A stretch of 64,000 bases of DNA from Thalassospira povalilytica. GTDB taxonomy: Bacteria; Pseudomonadota; Alphaproteobacteria; Rhodospirillales; Thalassospiraceae. Position 1 is the first letter of the stretch; the number at the start of each line of letters is the position of its first letter. Made by a program: the position numbers and the translations under genes. Positions 53,209 through 62,744 of the stretch are shown here, in pieces. The stretch spans positions 62,001 to 126,000 of the forward strand of contig NZ_PGTS01000001.1 in the NCBI RefSeq assembly GCF_002844235.1, given 5' to 3'. Below the pieces are notes generated by a model. It was not told the origin of the DNA. It searched no databases and worked only from the letters and a program-made list of their open reading frames with translations.

Positions 53209-53364
53209 ATGCTTTATATCGTTGAAAAAGCTTTGGACGAACTCGAAGCAATGCCGCGCGAAAAGCGCGAAGGCCTTGCCCATCTTGATCGCGAAATCAA
53301 TGATGCCGTCGAGAAGCTTAAAATCCTCAAGGACAAGCTCAAGGCCGAGCCGGAAAACAAGTAA
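53209..53364 (+). CDS. Microprotein B (51 residues), paralog of the previous gene
   Basis: The 51-residue product begins M-L-Y-I-V-E-K-A-L-D-E-L-E-A-M-P-R-E-K-R-E-G-L and continues as a Lys/Glu-rich amphipathic helix (L-D-R-E-I-N-D-A-V-E-K-L-K-I-L-K-D-K-L). A perfect AGGAGG (53196-53201) lies 7 bases before ATG 53209, a strong initiation signal. A terminator at 53391-53417 ends the unit. High charge and helix content suggest a small coiled-coil adaptor; no family is recognised. Confidence 0.78.
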   Translation: MLYIVEKALDELEAMPREKREGLAHLDREINDAVEKLKILKDKLKAEPENK

Positions 53365-53390
53365 CGCATCCGCGTTTGAAAAATTCAAAG

Positions 53391-53417
53391 GGTCGCACAT
53401 TTCTGGTGCGGCCTTTT
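53391..53417 (+). terminator. Terminator after microprotein B
   Basis: GGTCGCAC (53391-53398) pairs with GTGCGGCC (53406-53413) with one wobble, loop ATTTCTG, then TTTT. It ends 12 bases from the convergent meaB stop. Confidence 0.8.
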
Positions 53418-53429
53418 GTTATGGCCGGT

Positions 53430-54488
53430 TTATGCCTGTCCGGTTGTTTTGATCAGGCCCAGCAATTCCTCGACCGCAGCGGTCGGGTTAGTGGTGCCTG
53501 AAAGAACGTCGGCTTCAAGCGCGCTCAGGCGGCTTGCGACGTCATCGCGATGGGTAAAGGTTTCAAGCAGCCGGTCACGCAGCATGGTCCACATCCAGTC
53601 GCGCTGTTGACGGGCGCGCTTGGCGGTGAATTCGCCTTCCTTTTCCATCACAGCACGATGCTGGTTGATCAGGTCCCAGATGGTATCAAGCCCGTCATTG
53701 ATCAGGGCGGAAACCATCACTGATTGCGGGCGCCAATGTTTGCTGGTCGGCTGCAAAATTCGCAAAGCCGAGGAATACTCACGTTTGGCTTCGCGTGCTT
53801 TGGCGGGGTCGGCATCGGACTTGTTGACCGCGATCAGATCGGCGATTTCAAGCACACCTTTTTTGATGCCCTGCAATTCATCCCCGGCACCGGGCAGCAT
53901 CAGCACCAGGAAGAAATCGGTCATCTGGGCGACCATTGTTTCGCTTTGTCCGGCACCCACCGTTTCGACCAGAACCACATCAAATCCGGCGGCTTCGCAC
54001 AGAAGGATGGTTTCACGGGTCATGCGATTGACCCCGCCAAGATATCCGCTGCTGGGGGACGGGCGGATATAGGCGTTGGGATCAATGGAAAGCTCGTTCA
54101 TGCGGGTTTTGTCGCCCAGAATCGAGCCACCGGATCGGGCACTTGTCGGATCGACCGCCAGAACCGCGACCTTTTTGCCCGCACCGGTCAGGTTCTTGCC
54201 GAACGCTTCGATAAAGGTGGATTTACCCACGCCGGGTACACCGGTAATGCCGATGCGCTGCGAACCGCCGGTATGGGGCATCAGACGGGCGAGAACCGCC
54301 TGGGCCTGTTCGAAATGTTTGGGATTGCGGCTTTCGACCAAGGTGATGGCACGTGAAAGGATGGTGCGATCACCGGCACGCACGCCATCAACCAGTTCAT
54401 CAGTTGATAGCACACGTCTGCGCACGGCCTTGCGCGGGCTGATATTGCCGCCCGTGCCTGCGGGTATGGTGCGCAGCGTTTCTTTCAC
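53430..54488 (-). CDS. meaB: Methylmalonyl-CoA mutase chaperone GTPase MeaB
   Basis: MeaB (ArgK) is the G3E GTPase that loads and protects adenosylcobalamin on methylmalonyl-CoA mutase. The 352-residue protein has Walker A G-V-P-G-V-G-K-S-T (83-91), D-P-T-S-A-R-S-G-G-S-I-L-G-D-K-T-R-M, V-E-T-V-G-A-G-Q-S-E, and the base-recognition N-K-S-D. It starts at GTG 54488 with AAAGGA seven bases upstream, 82 bases after the mutB stop on the same strand; mutA-mutB-meaB looks like one operon under the upstream cobalamin riboswitch. Confidence 0.95.
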   Translation of the reverse strand: MKETLRTIPAGTGGNISPRKAVRRRVLSTDELVDGVRAGDRTILSRAITLVESRNPKHFEQAQAVLARLMPHTGGSQRIGITGVPGVGKSTFIEAFGKNLTGAGKKVAVLAVDPTSARSGGSILGDKTRMNELSIDPNAYIRPSPSSGYLGGVNRMTRETILLCEAAGFDVVLVETVGAGQSETMVAQMTDFFLVLMLPGAGDELQGIKKGVLEIADLIAVNKSDADPAKAREAKREYSSALRILQPTSKHWRPQSVMVSALINDGLDTIWDLINQHRAVMEKEGEFTAKRARQQRDWMWTMLRDRLLETFTHRDDVASRLSALEADVLSGTTNPTAAVEELLGLIKTTGQA

Positions 54489-54570
54489 CGATGGTTCCTT
54501 TGCGGATGCCAGATCACGGAGATATGCCCGCCGTCAGGTTAGGGCATGAAAGCCGGAAGAAGCAAGCCGA

Positions 54571-56724
54571 TCAGGCTGCTTCTTCGCCAGACTGATTTAG
54601 CTTTTCTAGCAGGTCGCCCGCGGCTTCGGCAATCACCGTTCCGGGTGGGAAGATCGCCTCGGCGCCGGCTTCGAACAGCTTGTCGAAATCCTGTGGCGGG
54701 ATAACGCCCCCGGCAACGATCATGATGTCTTCACGGCCAAGCTTGTCCAGTTCGGCGCGAAGCTGCGGCACCAGCGTCAGGTGGCCCGCGGCCAAGGAGC
54801 TTGCACCGACAATATGAACGTCGTTTTCAACAGCCTGCTTTGCGGCTTCTTCCGGGGTCTGGAACAGCGGGCCGATATCAACATCAAAGCCAAGATCGGC
54901 AAAGGCGGTGGCAATGACTTTCTGGCCACGGTCATGACCATCCTGGCCCATTTTGGCGATCAGGATACGCGGACGGCGGCCTTCGGCGGCTTCGAATTCC
55001 GTGATCAGGCGATCAACCTTGGCCAGGGCCTCGTTATCGGCACCAACTTCGGTTTTGTAAACGCCGGAGATGGAACGAATAACCGCCTGATGACGTCCAT
55101 AAACCTTTTCCAGTGCATCGGAAATCTCGCCGACGGTGCATTTGGCACGAGCGGCCTGAACAGCAAGTTCAAGCAGGTTGCCCTTACCGCTGTCTGCGGC
55201 ATTGGTCAGGGCCGTCAGGGCACTTTCAACCGCACCATTGTCACGTTCAGCCCGCAGGCGTTCCAGTTTGGCGATCTGCTGGCGGCGCACTTCGGCGTTA
55301 TCGACCTGAAGCACGTCAACCGGGCGATCATCGGTTACACGGTATTTGTTCACTCCAACCAGTGTCTGACGGCCGCTATCGATGCGGGCCTGTGTTCTGG
55401 CGGCGGCTTCTTCGATGCGCATTTTGGGAATGCCTGCTTCAATCGCCTTGGCCATGCCGCCCTGTTCTTCGACCTCGGCAATATGGGCCCATGCCTTTTC
55501 GGCCAGATCGCGGGTCAGGCGTTCGATATAATATGAACCACCCCACGGATCGATGACATTGGTCGTACCGCTTTCCTGTTGCAGGAACAGCTGGGTATTA
55601 CGCGCAATCCGGGCCGAGAAATCGGTCGGAAGGGCCAATGCCTCGTCCAATGCATTGGTATGGAGCGACTGGGTATGGCCCTGGGTTGATGCCATGGCTT
55701 CGACGCAGGTACGGATGACGTTGTTAAACACATCCTGCGCGGTCAGGGACCAGCCCGACGTCTGGCTGTGCGTACGCAGCGACAAGGATTTGGGGTTTTG
55801 CGGATCAAACTGTTTGATCAGCTTGGCCCAGATCATGCGCGCGGCACGCATTTTGGCGATTTCCATGAAGAAATTCATGCCAATCGCCCAGAAGAAGGAC
55901 AGACGCGGCGCGAATTTATCAATCGGCAACCCTGCGGCCTGACCGGCACGGGCATATTCGATACCGTCGGCTAGGGTATAGGCCAGTTCAAGATCGGCGG
56001 TCGCGCCTGCTTCCTGCATATGATAGCCGGAAATCGAGATCGAATTGAATTTCGGCATGTTTTGCGAGGTAAAGGCAAAGATGTCCGAAATGATCCGCAT
56101 CGATGGTTTGGGCGGATAGATATAGGTGTTGCGCACCATGAATTCTTTGAGAATGTCGTTTTGGATGGTGCCCGAAAGCTGTTCGTGTTTCACACCCTGT
56201 TCTTCGGCAGCCGCAATATAAAGCGCCATGACGGGCAGAACCGCGCCATTCATGGTCATGGAAACTGACATCTGATCAAGCGGAATGCCATCAAACAGGG
56301 TGCGCATGTCATAGATGCTGTCAATTGCCACACCAGCCATTCCGACATCGCCGGTTACGCGGGGATGGTCGCTGTCATAACCGCGATGGGTGGCAAGGTC
56401 GAAGGCAATCGAAAGGCCCTTTTGACCGGCTGCAAGGTTGCGGCGATAGAACGCGTTGGATTCTTCTGCGGTCGAGAAACCGGCATATTGGCGGATCGTC
56501 CAGGGGCGCTGCACATACATGGTCGGATAGGGACCGCGCAAGAAGGGCGGCATACCGGGCATGGTTGACAGATGATCAATACCGTCAAGGTCGTTAGGGC
56601 CATAGACCGGTTTGACGTCAATGCCTTCTGGTGTGGTCCATGGTTCTGACTGGAACGGGTCCTTTGCCCCGGCAGAAGCCCCGTCAAACAGCGGAAGGTC
56701 GGAGAAATCAGGAATGCGGGTCAT
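54571..56724 (-). CDS. mutB: Methylmalonyl-CoA mutase large subunit
   Basis: The catalytic subunit isomerises methylmalonyl-CoA to succinyl-CoA with adenosylcobalamin, the last step of propionyl-CoA use. The 717-residue protein has the substrate barrel ([41 protein letters not shown]) and a C-terminal cobalamin domain with D-G-H-D-R-G, the lower-ligand histidine motif D-x-H-x-x-G, followed by [10 protein letters not shown]. Start ATG 56724 lies 2 bases after the mutA stop, with its GGAG inside mutA. Confidence 0.97.
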   Translation of the reverse strand: MTRIPDFSDLPLFDGASAGAKDPFQSEPWTTPEGIDVKPVYGPNDLDGIDHLSTMPGMPPFLRGPYPTMYVQRPWTIRQYAGFSTAEESNAFYRRNLAAGQKGLSIAFDLATHRGYDSDHPRVTGDVGMAGVAIDSIYDMRTLFDGIPLDQMSVSMTMNGAVLPVMALYIAAAEEQGVKHEQLSGTIQNDILKEFMVRNTYIYPPKPSMRIISDIFAFTSQNMPKFNSISISGYHMQEAGATADLELAYTLADGIEYARAGQAAGLPIDKFAPRLSFFWAIGMNFFMEIAKMRAARMIWAKLIKQFDPQNPKSLSLRTHSQTSGWSLTAQDVFNNVIRTCVEAMASTQGHTQSLHTNALDEALALPTDFSARIARNTQLFLQQESGTTNVIDPWGGSYYIERLTRDLAEKAWAHIAEVEEQGGMAKAIEAGIPKMRIEEAAARTQARIDSGRQTLVGVNKYRVTDDRPVDVLQVDNAEVRRQQIAKLERLRAERDNGAVESALTALTNAADSGKGNLLELAVQAARAKCTVGEISDALEKVYGRHQAVIRSISGVYKTEVGADNEALAKVDRLITEFEAAEGRRPRILIAKMGQDGHDRGQKVIATAFADLGFDVDIGPLFQTPEEAAKQAVENDVHIVGASSLAAGHLTLVPQLRAELDKLGREDIMIVAGGVIPPQDFDKLFEAGAEAIFPPGTVIAEAAGDLLEKLNQSGEEAA

Positions 56725-56726
56725 GG

Positions 56727-58775
56727 TTATTTCTCCCCCCGTTTGCCAAGAAGGTGGTCAAGTGCGGCACCACAAATCGCCAGAACATCCGCCCCGACAT
56801 AGATAAATTCATCAATCCCGGCAGCCTCGTAACTGTCGCGGGCCTCGCCCGGATGTCCGGCAAGGTAAACCATGCTGGCACCGGCCGATTTCAGGGCCTT
56901 GGCAACGTCACTGGCCATGTCGCCATATTGCGGATCCGATCCACAAATGACGGCGATCTTTGCGTCACTTTCGGCAAAGGCCTTGGCGGCGGCATCGGCA
57001 GTATCAAAACCGTTACTGGTAATCGCCTCGATCCCGCCTGCTTCAAAGAAGTTGCGAGCAAAGGTCGCGCGGGCGGTGTGCTGGGCAACCTTGCCAAGAT
57101 TGGCCAGGAAGATTTGCGGGAAGCTGCCCGATGCGGATTTATGCGCGTCTGCACGTTTGCGCAGGGCCTCAAAGCTTTCGGACAAACGATGCGGCGTCAG
57201 CGGTGAAATACGAGTCGCGGCACTGGTGCCATAAAGGTCGGTAAAGATATGACCGATGGTGGCACCTGCACGGGCGGCCTCCATCATCGAAGCCAGATCT
57301 TTGCCAACGGTGCCGTCATATTTGGTCTGACGGGATTTGGCGTCGGCCTGAATCGCATCAAGGTCAGGCGTGTCGCATTGAACCTTTGCCTCGGCGATAT
57401 TGGGGAATTCCGAAACGCCGGTCAGCGGATCACGCCGGGTCGCCAGACGCTTTTCGCGTTCCTGCCAGACAGTTTCGATTTCCGATTTCAGTGACCCGTT
57501 GGCAAGGGCCTTAAGGATACCACCGGATGCTTCAAGCGACTGGAACTTGCCCCATGCGGTTTGTGCCAGTTCCTTGGTCAGGTTTTCGATGAACCATGAC
57601 CCGCCAGCCGGGTCGATTACGCGGTGAACGTTGCTTTCTTCCTGCAAGATCAGTTGCGTGTTGCGTGCGATGCGACGGGCAAAGCCATCAGGCAGGCCAA
57701 TCAGATGATCATAGGGCAGGCAGGTCACGCTATCGGCACCGCCAAGACCGGCCGCAAAGCTTGTAACCGTCGTGCGCAGCATATTGACCCATGGATCAAC
57801 CTTGGTCAGGGCCATTTCAGCGGAAATCGCGTTGATTGAAATCGTTGCATCCTGTGCGCCCGACGCGGAAAGAACGCGGCTCCACATCATGCGAAGCGCA
57901 CGGAGCTTGGCAATACCGGCAAAGAAATCCGTCCCAACCGCAACGTTAAAGACAATCTCACCCGCCGCCTGATCAACGACCATGCCCGCATCGGTCAGGG
58001 CGCGTAAATAGGTCACCCCCGATGCCAGCAAGCATGCCAGTTCCTGACCGTCGGTCGCACCGGCATTGTAATAAGGCGTGCCATTTACCGAAATTGCAGT
58101 TGCCAGCGGGAACAGATCAATCAGGTCACAGGCAACAGATGCGGCATGACCAATGGCATCTTCGGCACTACACGGCAGGGCACCCGTGGCGGCAAGGGTG
58201 CCGATCGGGTCGATATTAAAGGCCGGCGCTGCTTCGTCGGCATCGTCGGAGCTTGCGATATGAGCCGCCAGAAGGGCGGCTGCGGGAACACCGGCGGCCC
58301 CGGCATCCAGCCCGATGGTGGCAAGATTGGTATAAATATCATCAAGGGCGATCTTAAGGTCCGCCAGGCAATGGATCGCGATCCCGTCAACGCCGACTTC
58401 GCCTGATGAAATTTCGCGCCCCTGACGGGCAGCGGCATCAAGCTTCAGCGTGATCGATGTCGCGCCATTTTCGAGATCGTCAAGAATCGCGGCATTGGTT
58501 GCCTTGGGATCGGGATGGGTATGAAGTTGGCGAATATCCCAGCCGGTCACGGTTTCGCGCGGCTCGACCGTTGCGGTCAGAACTTCGTGGATCAAGCGGG
58601 TTGCATCATCCTGATCATCAAGGGTGTAGATCGGCTGAACGGAGAATCCGTCGCGCGCACGGGTCACCAGTTTCTTGTCGAAAGGCGCGCCTTTAAGGGC
58701 GTCCTCGGCAAGTTTACGCCAGCTTGCGTAGTCGGCAGATGGAAATTCAGATGCAAGTTTAAGCGGGTCGGACAT
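56727..58775 (-). CDS. mutA: Methylmalonyl-CoA mutase small subunit
   Basis: The 682-residue protein is homologous to MutB but lacks the D-x-H-x-x-G cobalamin motif: the corresponding region reads [14 protein letters not shown], as expected for the non-catalytic small subunit of the heterodimeric enzyme. The barrel half retains [16 protein letters not shown] and [16 protein letters not shown] lies just before ATG 58775. It is the first gene of mutA-mutB-meaB, 146 bases downstream of the cobalamin riboswitch. Confidence 0.95.
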   Translation of the reverse strand: MSDPLKLASEFPSADYASWRKLAEDALKGAPFDKKLVTRARDGFSVQPIYTLDDQDDATRLIHEVLTATVEPRETVTGWDIRQLHTHPDPKATNAAILDDLENGATSITLKLDAAARQGREISSGEVGVDGIAIHCLADLKIALDDIYTNLATIGLDAGAAGVPAAALLAAHIASSDDADEAAPAFNIDPIGTLAATGALPCSAEDAIGHAASVACDLIDLFPLATAISVNGTPYYNAGATDGQELACLLASGVTYLRALTDAGMVVDQAAGEIVFNVAVGTDFFAGIAKLRALRMMWSRVLSASGAQDATISINAISAEMALTKVDPWVNMLRTTVTSFAAGLGGADSVTCLPYDHLIGLPDGFARRIARNTQLILQEESNVHRVIDPAGGSWFIENLTKELAQTAWGKFQSLEASGGILKALANGSLKSEIETVWQEREKRLATRRDPLTGVSEFPNIAEAKVQCDTPDLDAIQADAKSRQTKYDGTVGKDLASMMEAARAGATIGHIFTDLYGTSAATRISPLTPHRLSESFEALRKRADAHKSASGSFPQIFLANLGKVAQHTARATFARNFFEAGGIEAITSNGFDTADAAAKAFAESDAKIAVICGSDPQYGDMASDVAKALKSAGASMVYLAGHPGEARDSYEAAGIDEFIYVGADVLAICGAALDHLLGKRGEK

Positions 58776-58920
58776 GGATTCTCCCGGCTTGGTGACTTCT
58801 GTCTGATCCGCGGTATATGGGGATGGTGCGCAACCGACAGAACGTTTCCAAATATTATTTTACTACGGATTCCCTGTACCCGGTACACCCCGCCCGGCCC
58901 AATTCAAACCACGGAAACAG

Positions 58921-59081
58921 TATCGGTATTCTGACTCGTGCATCGGCAAAATCCGCCTTTGCACATACAGTTGCGGGGGCAGTTCCGGATTTGGCGACAG
59001 CATATTTGCACCAGACCGCACCGGATTCCCGACGATATTTCCCGGTCACATTTGCGACAGGGCGGTTTATAGCACCTGACA
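58921..59081 (-). ncRNA. Cobalamin riboswitch in the mutA leader
   Basis: Read on the minus strand, the leader contains the cobalamin riboswitch landmarks in order: G-G-T-G-C near the 5' side (~59075), GGGAATCCGGTGCGG (~59020), ATCCGGAACTGCCCCCGC then AACTGT (~58970-58990, the L4/P3 B12 core), and a GAGTCAGAATACC box (~58930) corresponding to the B12-box G-x-C-A-G-G-A-G-A-C-C. The P7-P11 side arm is short, as in the compact AdoCbl type common in alphaproteobacteria. No T-run terminator follows, so the platform may act on translation or through another fold. It lies directly before mutA, a cobalamin-dependent enzyme operon. Confidence 0.85.
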
Positions 59082-59090
59082 ATAATTCCG

Positions 59091-59116
59091 TAAATAGGCA
59101 TGGAAATACCTATTTA
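59091..59116. promoter_or_regulatory. Inverted repeat at the mutA promoter region
   Basis: TAAATAGG (59091-59098) and CCTATTTA (59109-59116) form a perfect 8-bp inverted repeat with a 10-bp spacer, 10 bases upstream of the riboswitch. The position suits an operator of the mutAB promoter. The cognate factor is unknown; the half-site does not resemble the TTTGCAAA motif reported for PccR. Confidence 0.5.
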
Positions 59117-59352
59117 GGCGTAGTCACCACGTCAGAGATGATGGTTCCGTAACGTCATGTCGTGGAAACCGGCGGATTTTCTTGCACTGCACATAGGTGC
59201 TTGGGCTTGCTGCTGGTCGGAAAATCGCTGTGTACTTTGATGGCAGAATCCCTGTTGCCAAAGCTATGTGGCAAAAAATCGGCAGGTTTAACCAATTTGA
59301 CATTTTCATCTGCCAATTTGGGGCTGTCCCAATTCTCGGAGTATCGCCATCC

Positions 59353-59775
59353 ATGAACGCGCTTAGCGCCATGCCGTCGCAAATCAGTCCTGATGGGCTG
59401 GTTGCCTTTGCCGACGACAGCCCCAGTGCCAAGGCCGCACTTGAAACAGTGTTGCGCCGGGCAGGATATGACGTGGCCGGTTTTGATTGTGCAGATGACC
59501 TGATCGATCAGCTTGACGGGCTGTATCCCCGGGCCATCATTCTTGATATCGAAATGCCGGGCATGAGTGGCTTTGAAGCGTTTTGTGAAATTCGCCGCCG
59601 TTATCCCGATGCGGTGAATGTGCCGGTATTTTTCTTCTCGGCCCATTATGACGCCGATACCCGCGCGCAGGCAGATGCACTTGGCGCTGCTGATTTCATC
59701 AGCAAGGATGCCAGCCCGACCGTGGTGCTTGAGCAACTCAACCGAGTACTGTTAGGGGCCGAGTGTTTGTGTTGA
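59353..59775 (+). CDS. Stand-alone response-regulator receiver domain protein
   Basis: The 140-residue protein is a single CheY-like receiver domain: acidic pocket A-D-D-S near residue 22, phospho-acceptor D in I-L-D-I-E-M-P (~71), F-F-S-A switch at ~100, and the lysine in D-F-I-S-K-D (~120). There is no output domain. I start at ATG 59353 with GGAG upstream; the frame is open earlier but that part is unlike receiver N-termini. No histidine kinase adjoins, so its partner lies elsewhere. It converges with the AT-rich insert that follows. Confidence 0.87.
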   Translation: MNALSAMPSQISPDGLVAFADDSPSAKAALETVLRRAGYDVAGFDCADDLIDQLDGLYPRAIILDIEMPGMSGFEAFCEIRRRYPDAVNVPVFFFSAHYDADTRAQADALGAADFISKDASPTVVLEQLNRVLLGAECLC

Positions 59776-59802
59776 GGAATGGGGACAATGGGTAGTTTAA
59801 CC

Positions 59803-60777
59803 TCAACTTTTTTGCCTAAGTAGCATGTAACCGGTCCAGGGATGTAGGATTGACTCACCGGATATATTTATCGGGTGGTTCTTCGTCGCTTTATTTTGTG
59901 GGCCTTTTTCATCTAGGTTGTTGTCCAAATGCTTGGTGCTATGTGCAAGTGGTCGATATATTACTGAAATATCTTTAGAGTCTGTTTCAACCATTAAATG
60001 CCAATTTCTGACGTATGTGCGGAAAAGATACCTTGAATCTGGCTCTACTCCAATTGGATGTATCTTTCGTGTCTTTCTTATTAGGGTGTATTTCTCTTCT
60101 CCGCTCAGTTCGATACTATAGGTTGTCCGGCCATCTTTTTCTTGAGCGAATTGCGTGAAATCTGTCTTTGGAAATTCTTCAACCGAGAGCTTTTCAATAG
60201 TGATAGTCGATTTTTTACCGTCAGAAATTTGATCCGGTGTGTTCTGGAAATGTAATTTAACGGTGTCAGATTTGCTGTGCGGTATGATAATGCTTTTTAC
60301 TGTTTCTTCTTCAACAAATGAACTTTTTTTATTTTTGTCGAGCCAGTTTATCTTGATATTTCTTCTTATTTCTTCATAGTAATAGTTCTCGTTGGATAGT
60401 ATTCTCTTTTGTATCTCGCTCAGCATGCCGTTGGTTAGGTCATCGAACTTCCAAGACATGTGGGCAATTGTAACTTTATTCCAGATATCTTCTATGTCTT
60501 TTCGACCACTCAATGACTCTTCAGCGTAAACAATTTTTCTAAGTGCGTCGCTGAATAATTCGAGAAAAGTGTGGGATTTAACTATCGCGTTGAAAACACC
60601 ACCAGCTAGAATCGCTTGTCCCATACTGGATAGTGTTGCTTTTATTTCTGCAGTCAGCAACGAACTGGCAATTTTGATATCTAGTAATGGCAGCAAAATT
60701 AGCGTGATACCTAGACCTGTCATTATGTAGGTCAGATTTTTAAAGAGCCATGATCTTACGTTTGCAAGGCGCACCAT
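59803..60777 (-). CDS. Orphan two-TM membrane protein with a beta-rich cytoplasmic domain
   Basis: The 324-residue protein has two hydrophobic segments near the N-terminus (~15-42 and ~48-65), then a charged helix region and, from ~150, an alternating beta-strand-like C-terminal domain ending H-P-W-T-G-Y-M-L-L-R-Q-K-S. The two-TM plus beta-strand-rich layout is like that of the S-2TM-beta group described as effectors near nucleotide-signal systems, but the similarity is architectural and I do not see a diagnostic motif. The gene is AT-rich against GC-rich neighbours and stands alone between a receiver gene and phhA, pointing to horizontal gain. A good promoter lies at 60829-60856. Confidence 0.65.
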   Translation of the reverse strand: MVRLANVRSWLFKNLTYIMTGLGITLILLPLLDIKIASSLLTAEIKATLSSMGQAILAGGVFNAIVKSHTFLELFSDALRKIVYAEESLSGRKDIEDIWNKVTIAHMSWKFDDLTNGMLSEIQKRILSNENYYYEEIRRNIKINWLDKNKKSSFVEEETVKSIIIPHSKSDTVKLHFQNTPDQISDGKKSTITIEKLSVEEFPKTDFTQFAQEKDGRTTYSIELSGEEKYTLIRKTRKIHPIGVEPDSRYLFRTYVRNWHLMVETDSKDISVIYRPLAHSTKHLDNNLDEKGPQNKATKNHPINISGESILHPWTGYMLLRQKS

Positions 60778-60828
60778 TTTAAGTAATCTCTATAAAACTC
60801 TTAGTATTTTGATTTTCTAATTTGTGAA

Positions 60829-60856
60829 TTTATAGGGGCATCTTGATTCTCGTCAA
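60829..60856 (-). promoter_or_regulatory. Sigma-70 promoter of the two-TM protein gene
   Basis: Minus strand TTGACG (60851-60856) and TATAAA (60829-60834) with a 16-bp spacer, some 45 bases of leader before ATG 60777. Near-consensus boxes suit a self-contained mobile or accessory gene. Confidence 0.6.
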
Positions 60857-60953
60857 GGTTGAATTTTTGTTGCGTCTTCGGTGCTTAATTGGTTGTTTGC
60901 ATTTGGGGGTGTATAGTAGTATCTGAGGAGCCCGCGTTAACGGAGGATATAAA

Positions 60954-60980
60954 TGTCGTTCGATGAAGAGATTGAGTAGT
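60954..60980 (+). other. Nine-codon open frame with a strong Shine-Dalgarno
   Basis: GGAGG lies 7 bases before ATG 60954, which opens M-S-F-D-E-E-I-E and stops at TAG. It may be the broken start of a gene removed when the AT-rich insert formed, or a leader peptide. Its length gives no evidence of function. Confidence 0.2.
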
Positions 60981-61124
60981 TGCTACTATAGTGACTGTAC
61001 TTAAGATTTTTGAAGTTCTAGGGCAGAGTGAAGCAGACTGATTTTGCGAAAGTCAGCCTCTGCTGCGTTGAGACAAGAGTAATTCGCGACTTGAAGGTTC
61101 TCGAGTACTGATACGCGGTGGCTA

Positions 61125-62015
61125 TTAACCGGAGAGTGGTTCTTTACAACCATCGGGTTCAATGGCGATGACGCTGTCCGCATCCCCATGCACATGATAA
61201 AGCCGATCTGTTGGCAGGGTGGTTTCCGGATCTATGGCCGGTTTTTCCGCCAGACGATCATAGATCGGGGCCATCGGCATATTCATCGCATCAAACAGCT
61301 GATCGTAGCTTTCCAGAACAAAATAGGTCTTCTGGAAATCATCAATCGCATAATCGGTGCCCATCACGCGTTCAAGATCAAAGGCAACCCTGTTGGGGGT
61401 TGGATCGGTGACGGAATAGATGGTTTCGGTTTGCGATGACAACATGCCTGCCCCATAGGCGCGCAGGCCATATTCGGTCATGATCAGGCCGAATTCGACC
61501 ATATACCAATACATCCGCGCCAGGTTTTTTAGGCCGCCCATGGCGATGGCCTCGACCCCCTTGGCGCCATAGGCAGCAAGGTAATCGGCAAAGACCGGAT
61601 CATAAAGCATCGGCACATGGCCAAAGAAGTCATGGAAAATGTCGGGTTCGACCAGATAATCCATTTCTTCGGGTTTGCGCAGCCAGACCGTTACCGGGAA
61701 CCGCCGGTTGGCGAGATGGTCAAAAAACACATCATCAGGAACAAGTCCGGGCACCGCGACAAGATGCCAACCGGTGGCGGCATGAAGCTGTTCACTGACC
61801 CGGCCGAAATGCGGAATCTGATCCGCGGCATCAAGGCGGGCAAGATTTCGAATGTAATCCGGGGCGGCATAACCCGGCAGAATGGCCGACTGGCGGGCAT
61901 AAAGCTTGCGCCATAATTCGTGTTCTACCTCTGTGTAGGCATCCCAGTCCTGCAAGATGGTGTAATCATCATTGATGTGGCTGTAGTCGCCGCGCAGATT
62001 TTTTCCCTGATCCAT
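61125..62015 (-). CDS. phhA: Phenylalanine 4-hydroxylase
   Basis: It hydroxylates phenylalanine to tyrosine with a pterin cofactor, O2 and iron. The 296-residue bacterial single-domain enzyme shows the iron ligands in H-D-F-F-G-H-V-P (two His) and the glutamate in Y-W-Y-M-V-E-F-G-L, plus L-R-A-Y-G-A-G-M-L-S-S. Start ATG 62015 has GAGGA six bases upstream; an ATG four codons earlier is possible. It is divergent from an Lrp-type gene, the likely regulator. No pterin-4a-carbinolamine dehydratase (phhB) adjoins, so that partner is elsewhere. Confidence 0.95.
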   Translation of the reverse strand: MDQGKNLRGDYSHINDDYTILQDWDAYTEVEHELWRKLYARQSAILPGYAAPDYIRNLARLDAADQIPHFGRVSEQLHAATGWHLVAVPGLVPDDVFFDHLANRRFPVTVWLRKPEEMDYLVEPDIFHDFFGHVPMLYDPVFADYLAAYGAKGVEAIAMGGLKNLARMYWYMVEFGLIMTEYGLRAYGAGMLSSQTETIYSVTDPTPNRVAFDLERVMGTDYAIDDFQKTYFVLESYDQLFDAMNMPMAPIYDRLAEKPAIDPETTLPTDRLYHVHGDADSVIAIEPDGCKEPLSG

Positions 62016-62155
62016 GGCCGTCCTCATTTTGGTTCTTGTGCCGATTTATGAGAACGATTCTACATCAGTTTAAATGTCATTTTCGGGCCAATAAGATATC
62101 GAAATCGGATGCTATTGATATAATGTGACCATAGGTTGATATTTTGGGGTGAAAA

Positions 62156-62635
62156 ATGACCGACGTAACCTTAAGCACAACAGACATCCGCATTCTGCAA
62201 GTTCTGCAACGGGATGCCTCGATCAGTAATGTGCAGCTGGCTGAAATGGTTGGTATGTCCCCGTCACCCTGTTTGCGCCGGGTCAAGCAACTTGAAGAAA
62301 GCGGGGTGATCAAACGACAGGTCGCACTGCTTGATCGCAAGAAACTGGGATTCGGGGTGTTGGCAACCATTCAGGTCCGTCTGCAAAGCCACACCGAAGC
62401 CGGGGCAGAGGAATTCGCCCGTGCGATGAACGATCTTCCGGAGGTTCTGTCCTGCTGGGCGATGACCGGCAGGCAGGATTTCCTTTTGGTTGCCGTTGCA
62501 CGCGATATCGAAAGTTTCGGTGATTTCGTCACCCACCGGTTGCTTTCAATGCCCAATGTTCGTGATGTGCAGTCCAGTCTGGTTCTTAAGGAATACAAGA
62601 ATCTGACCGCCATCCCGATGCCCAGACTGCCCTGA
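62156..62635 (+). CDS. Lrp/AsnC-family transcriptional regulator
   Basis: The 159-residue protein has the Lrp N-terminal helix-turn-helix (L-S-T-T-D-I-R-I-L-Q-V-L-Q-R-D-A-S-I-S-N-V-Q-L-A-E, then S-P-S-P-C-L-R-R-V-K-Q-L-E-E-S-G-V-I) and the C-terminal RAM/ACT-like effector domain (~65-150: V-L-S-C-W-A-M-T-G-R-Q-D-F-L-L). It is divergent from phhA with 140 bp between the starts, a classic layout for a regulator of amino-acid degradation that responds to phenylalanine or tyrosine. The specific effector is inferred. Confidence 0.9.
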   Translation: MTDVTLSTTDIRILQVLQRDASISNVQLAEMVGMSPSPCLRRVKQLEESGVIKRQVALLDRKKLGFGVLATIQVRLQSHTEAGAEEFARAMNDLPEVLSCWAMTGRQDFLLVAVARDIESFGDFVTHRLLSMPNVRDVQSSLVLKEYKNLTAIPMPRLP

Positions 62636-62744
62636 AATGGCAGGGTAGCACGGTGGAAATGATCGGGGGTGCTTGGCGAGGCTTGCTTTTGGCCCCATGT
62701 TTCGGGCATAGGAAGAACAGTCCCACATCTGCCGGAGCAACAAG

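Larger units (their letters stand above)
60778..61124. other. AT-rich spacer between the membrane protein gene and phhA
   Basis: About 350 bases with the promoter of the membrane-protein gene, a nine-codon open frame with a strong ribosome site (60954-60980), and a rough hairpin near 61030-61065 (GCAGACTGA/TCAG...TCTGC). The AT-rich composition ends near phhA, so the insert boundary is around 61090-61125. No full gene is visible. Confidence 0.5.
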
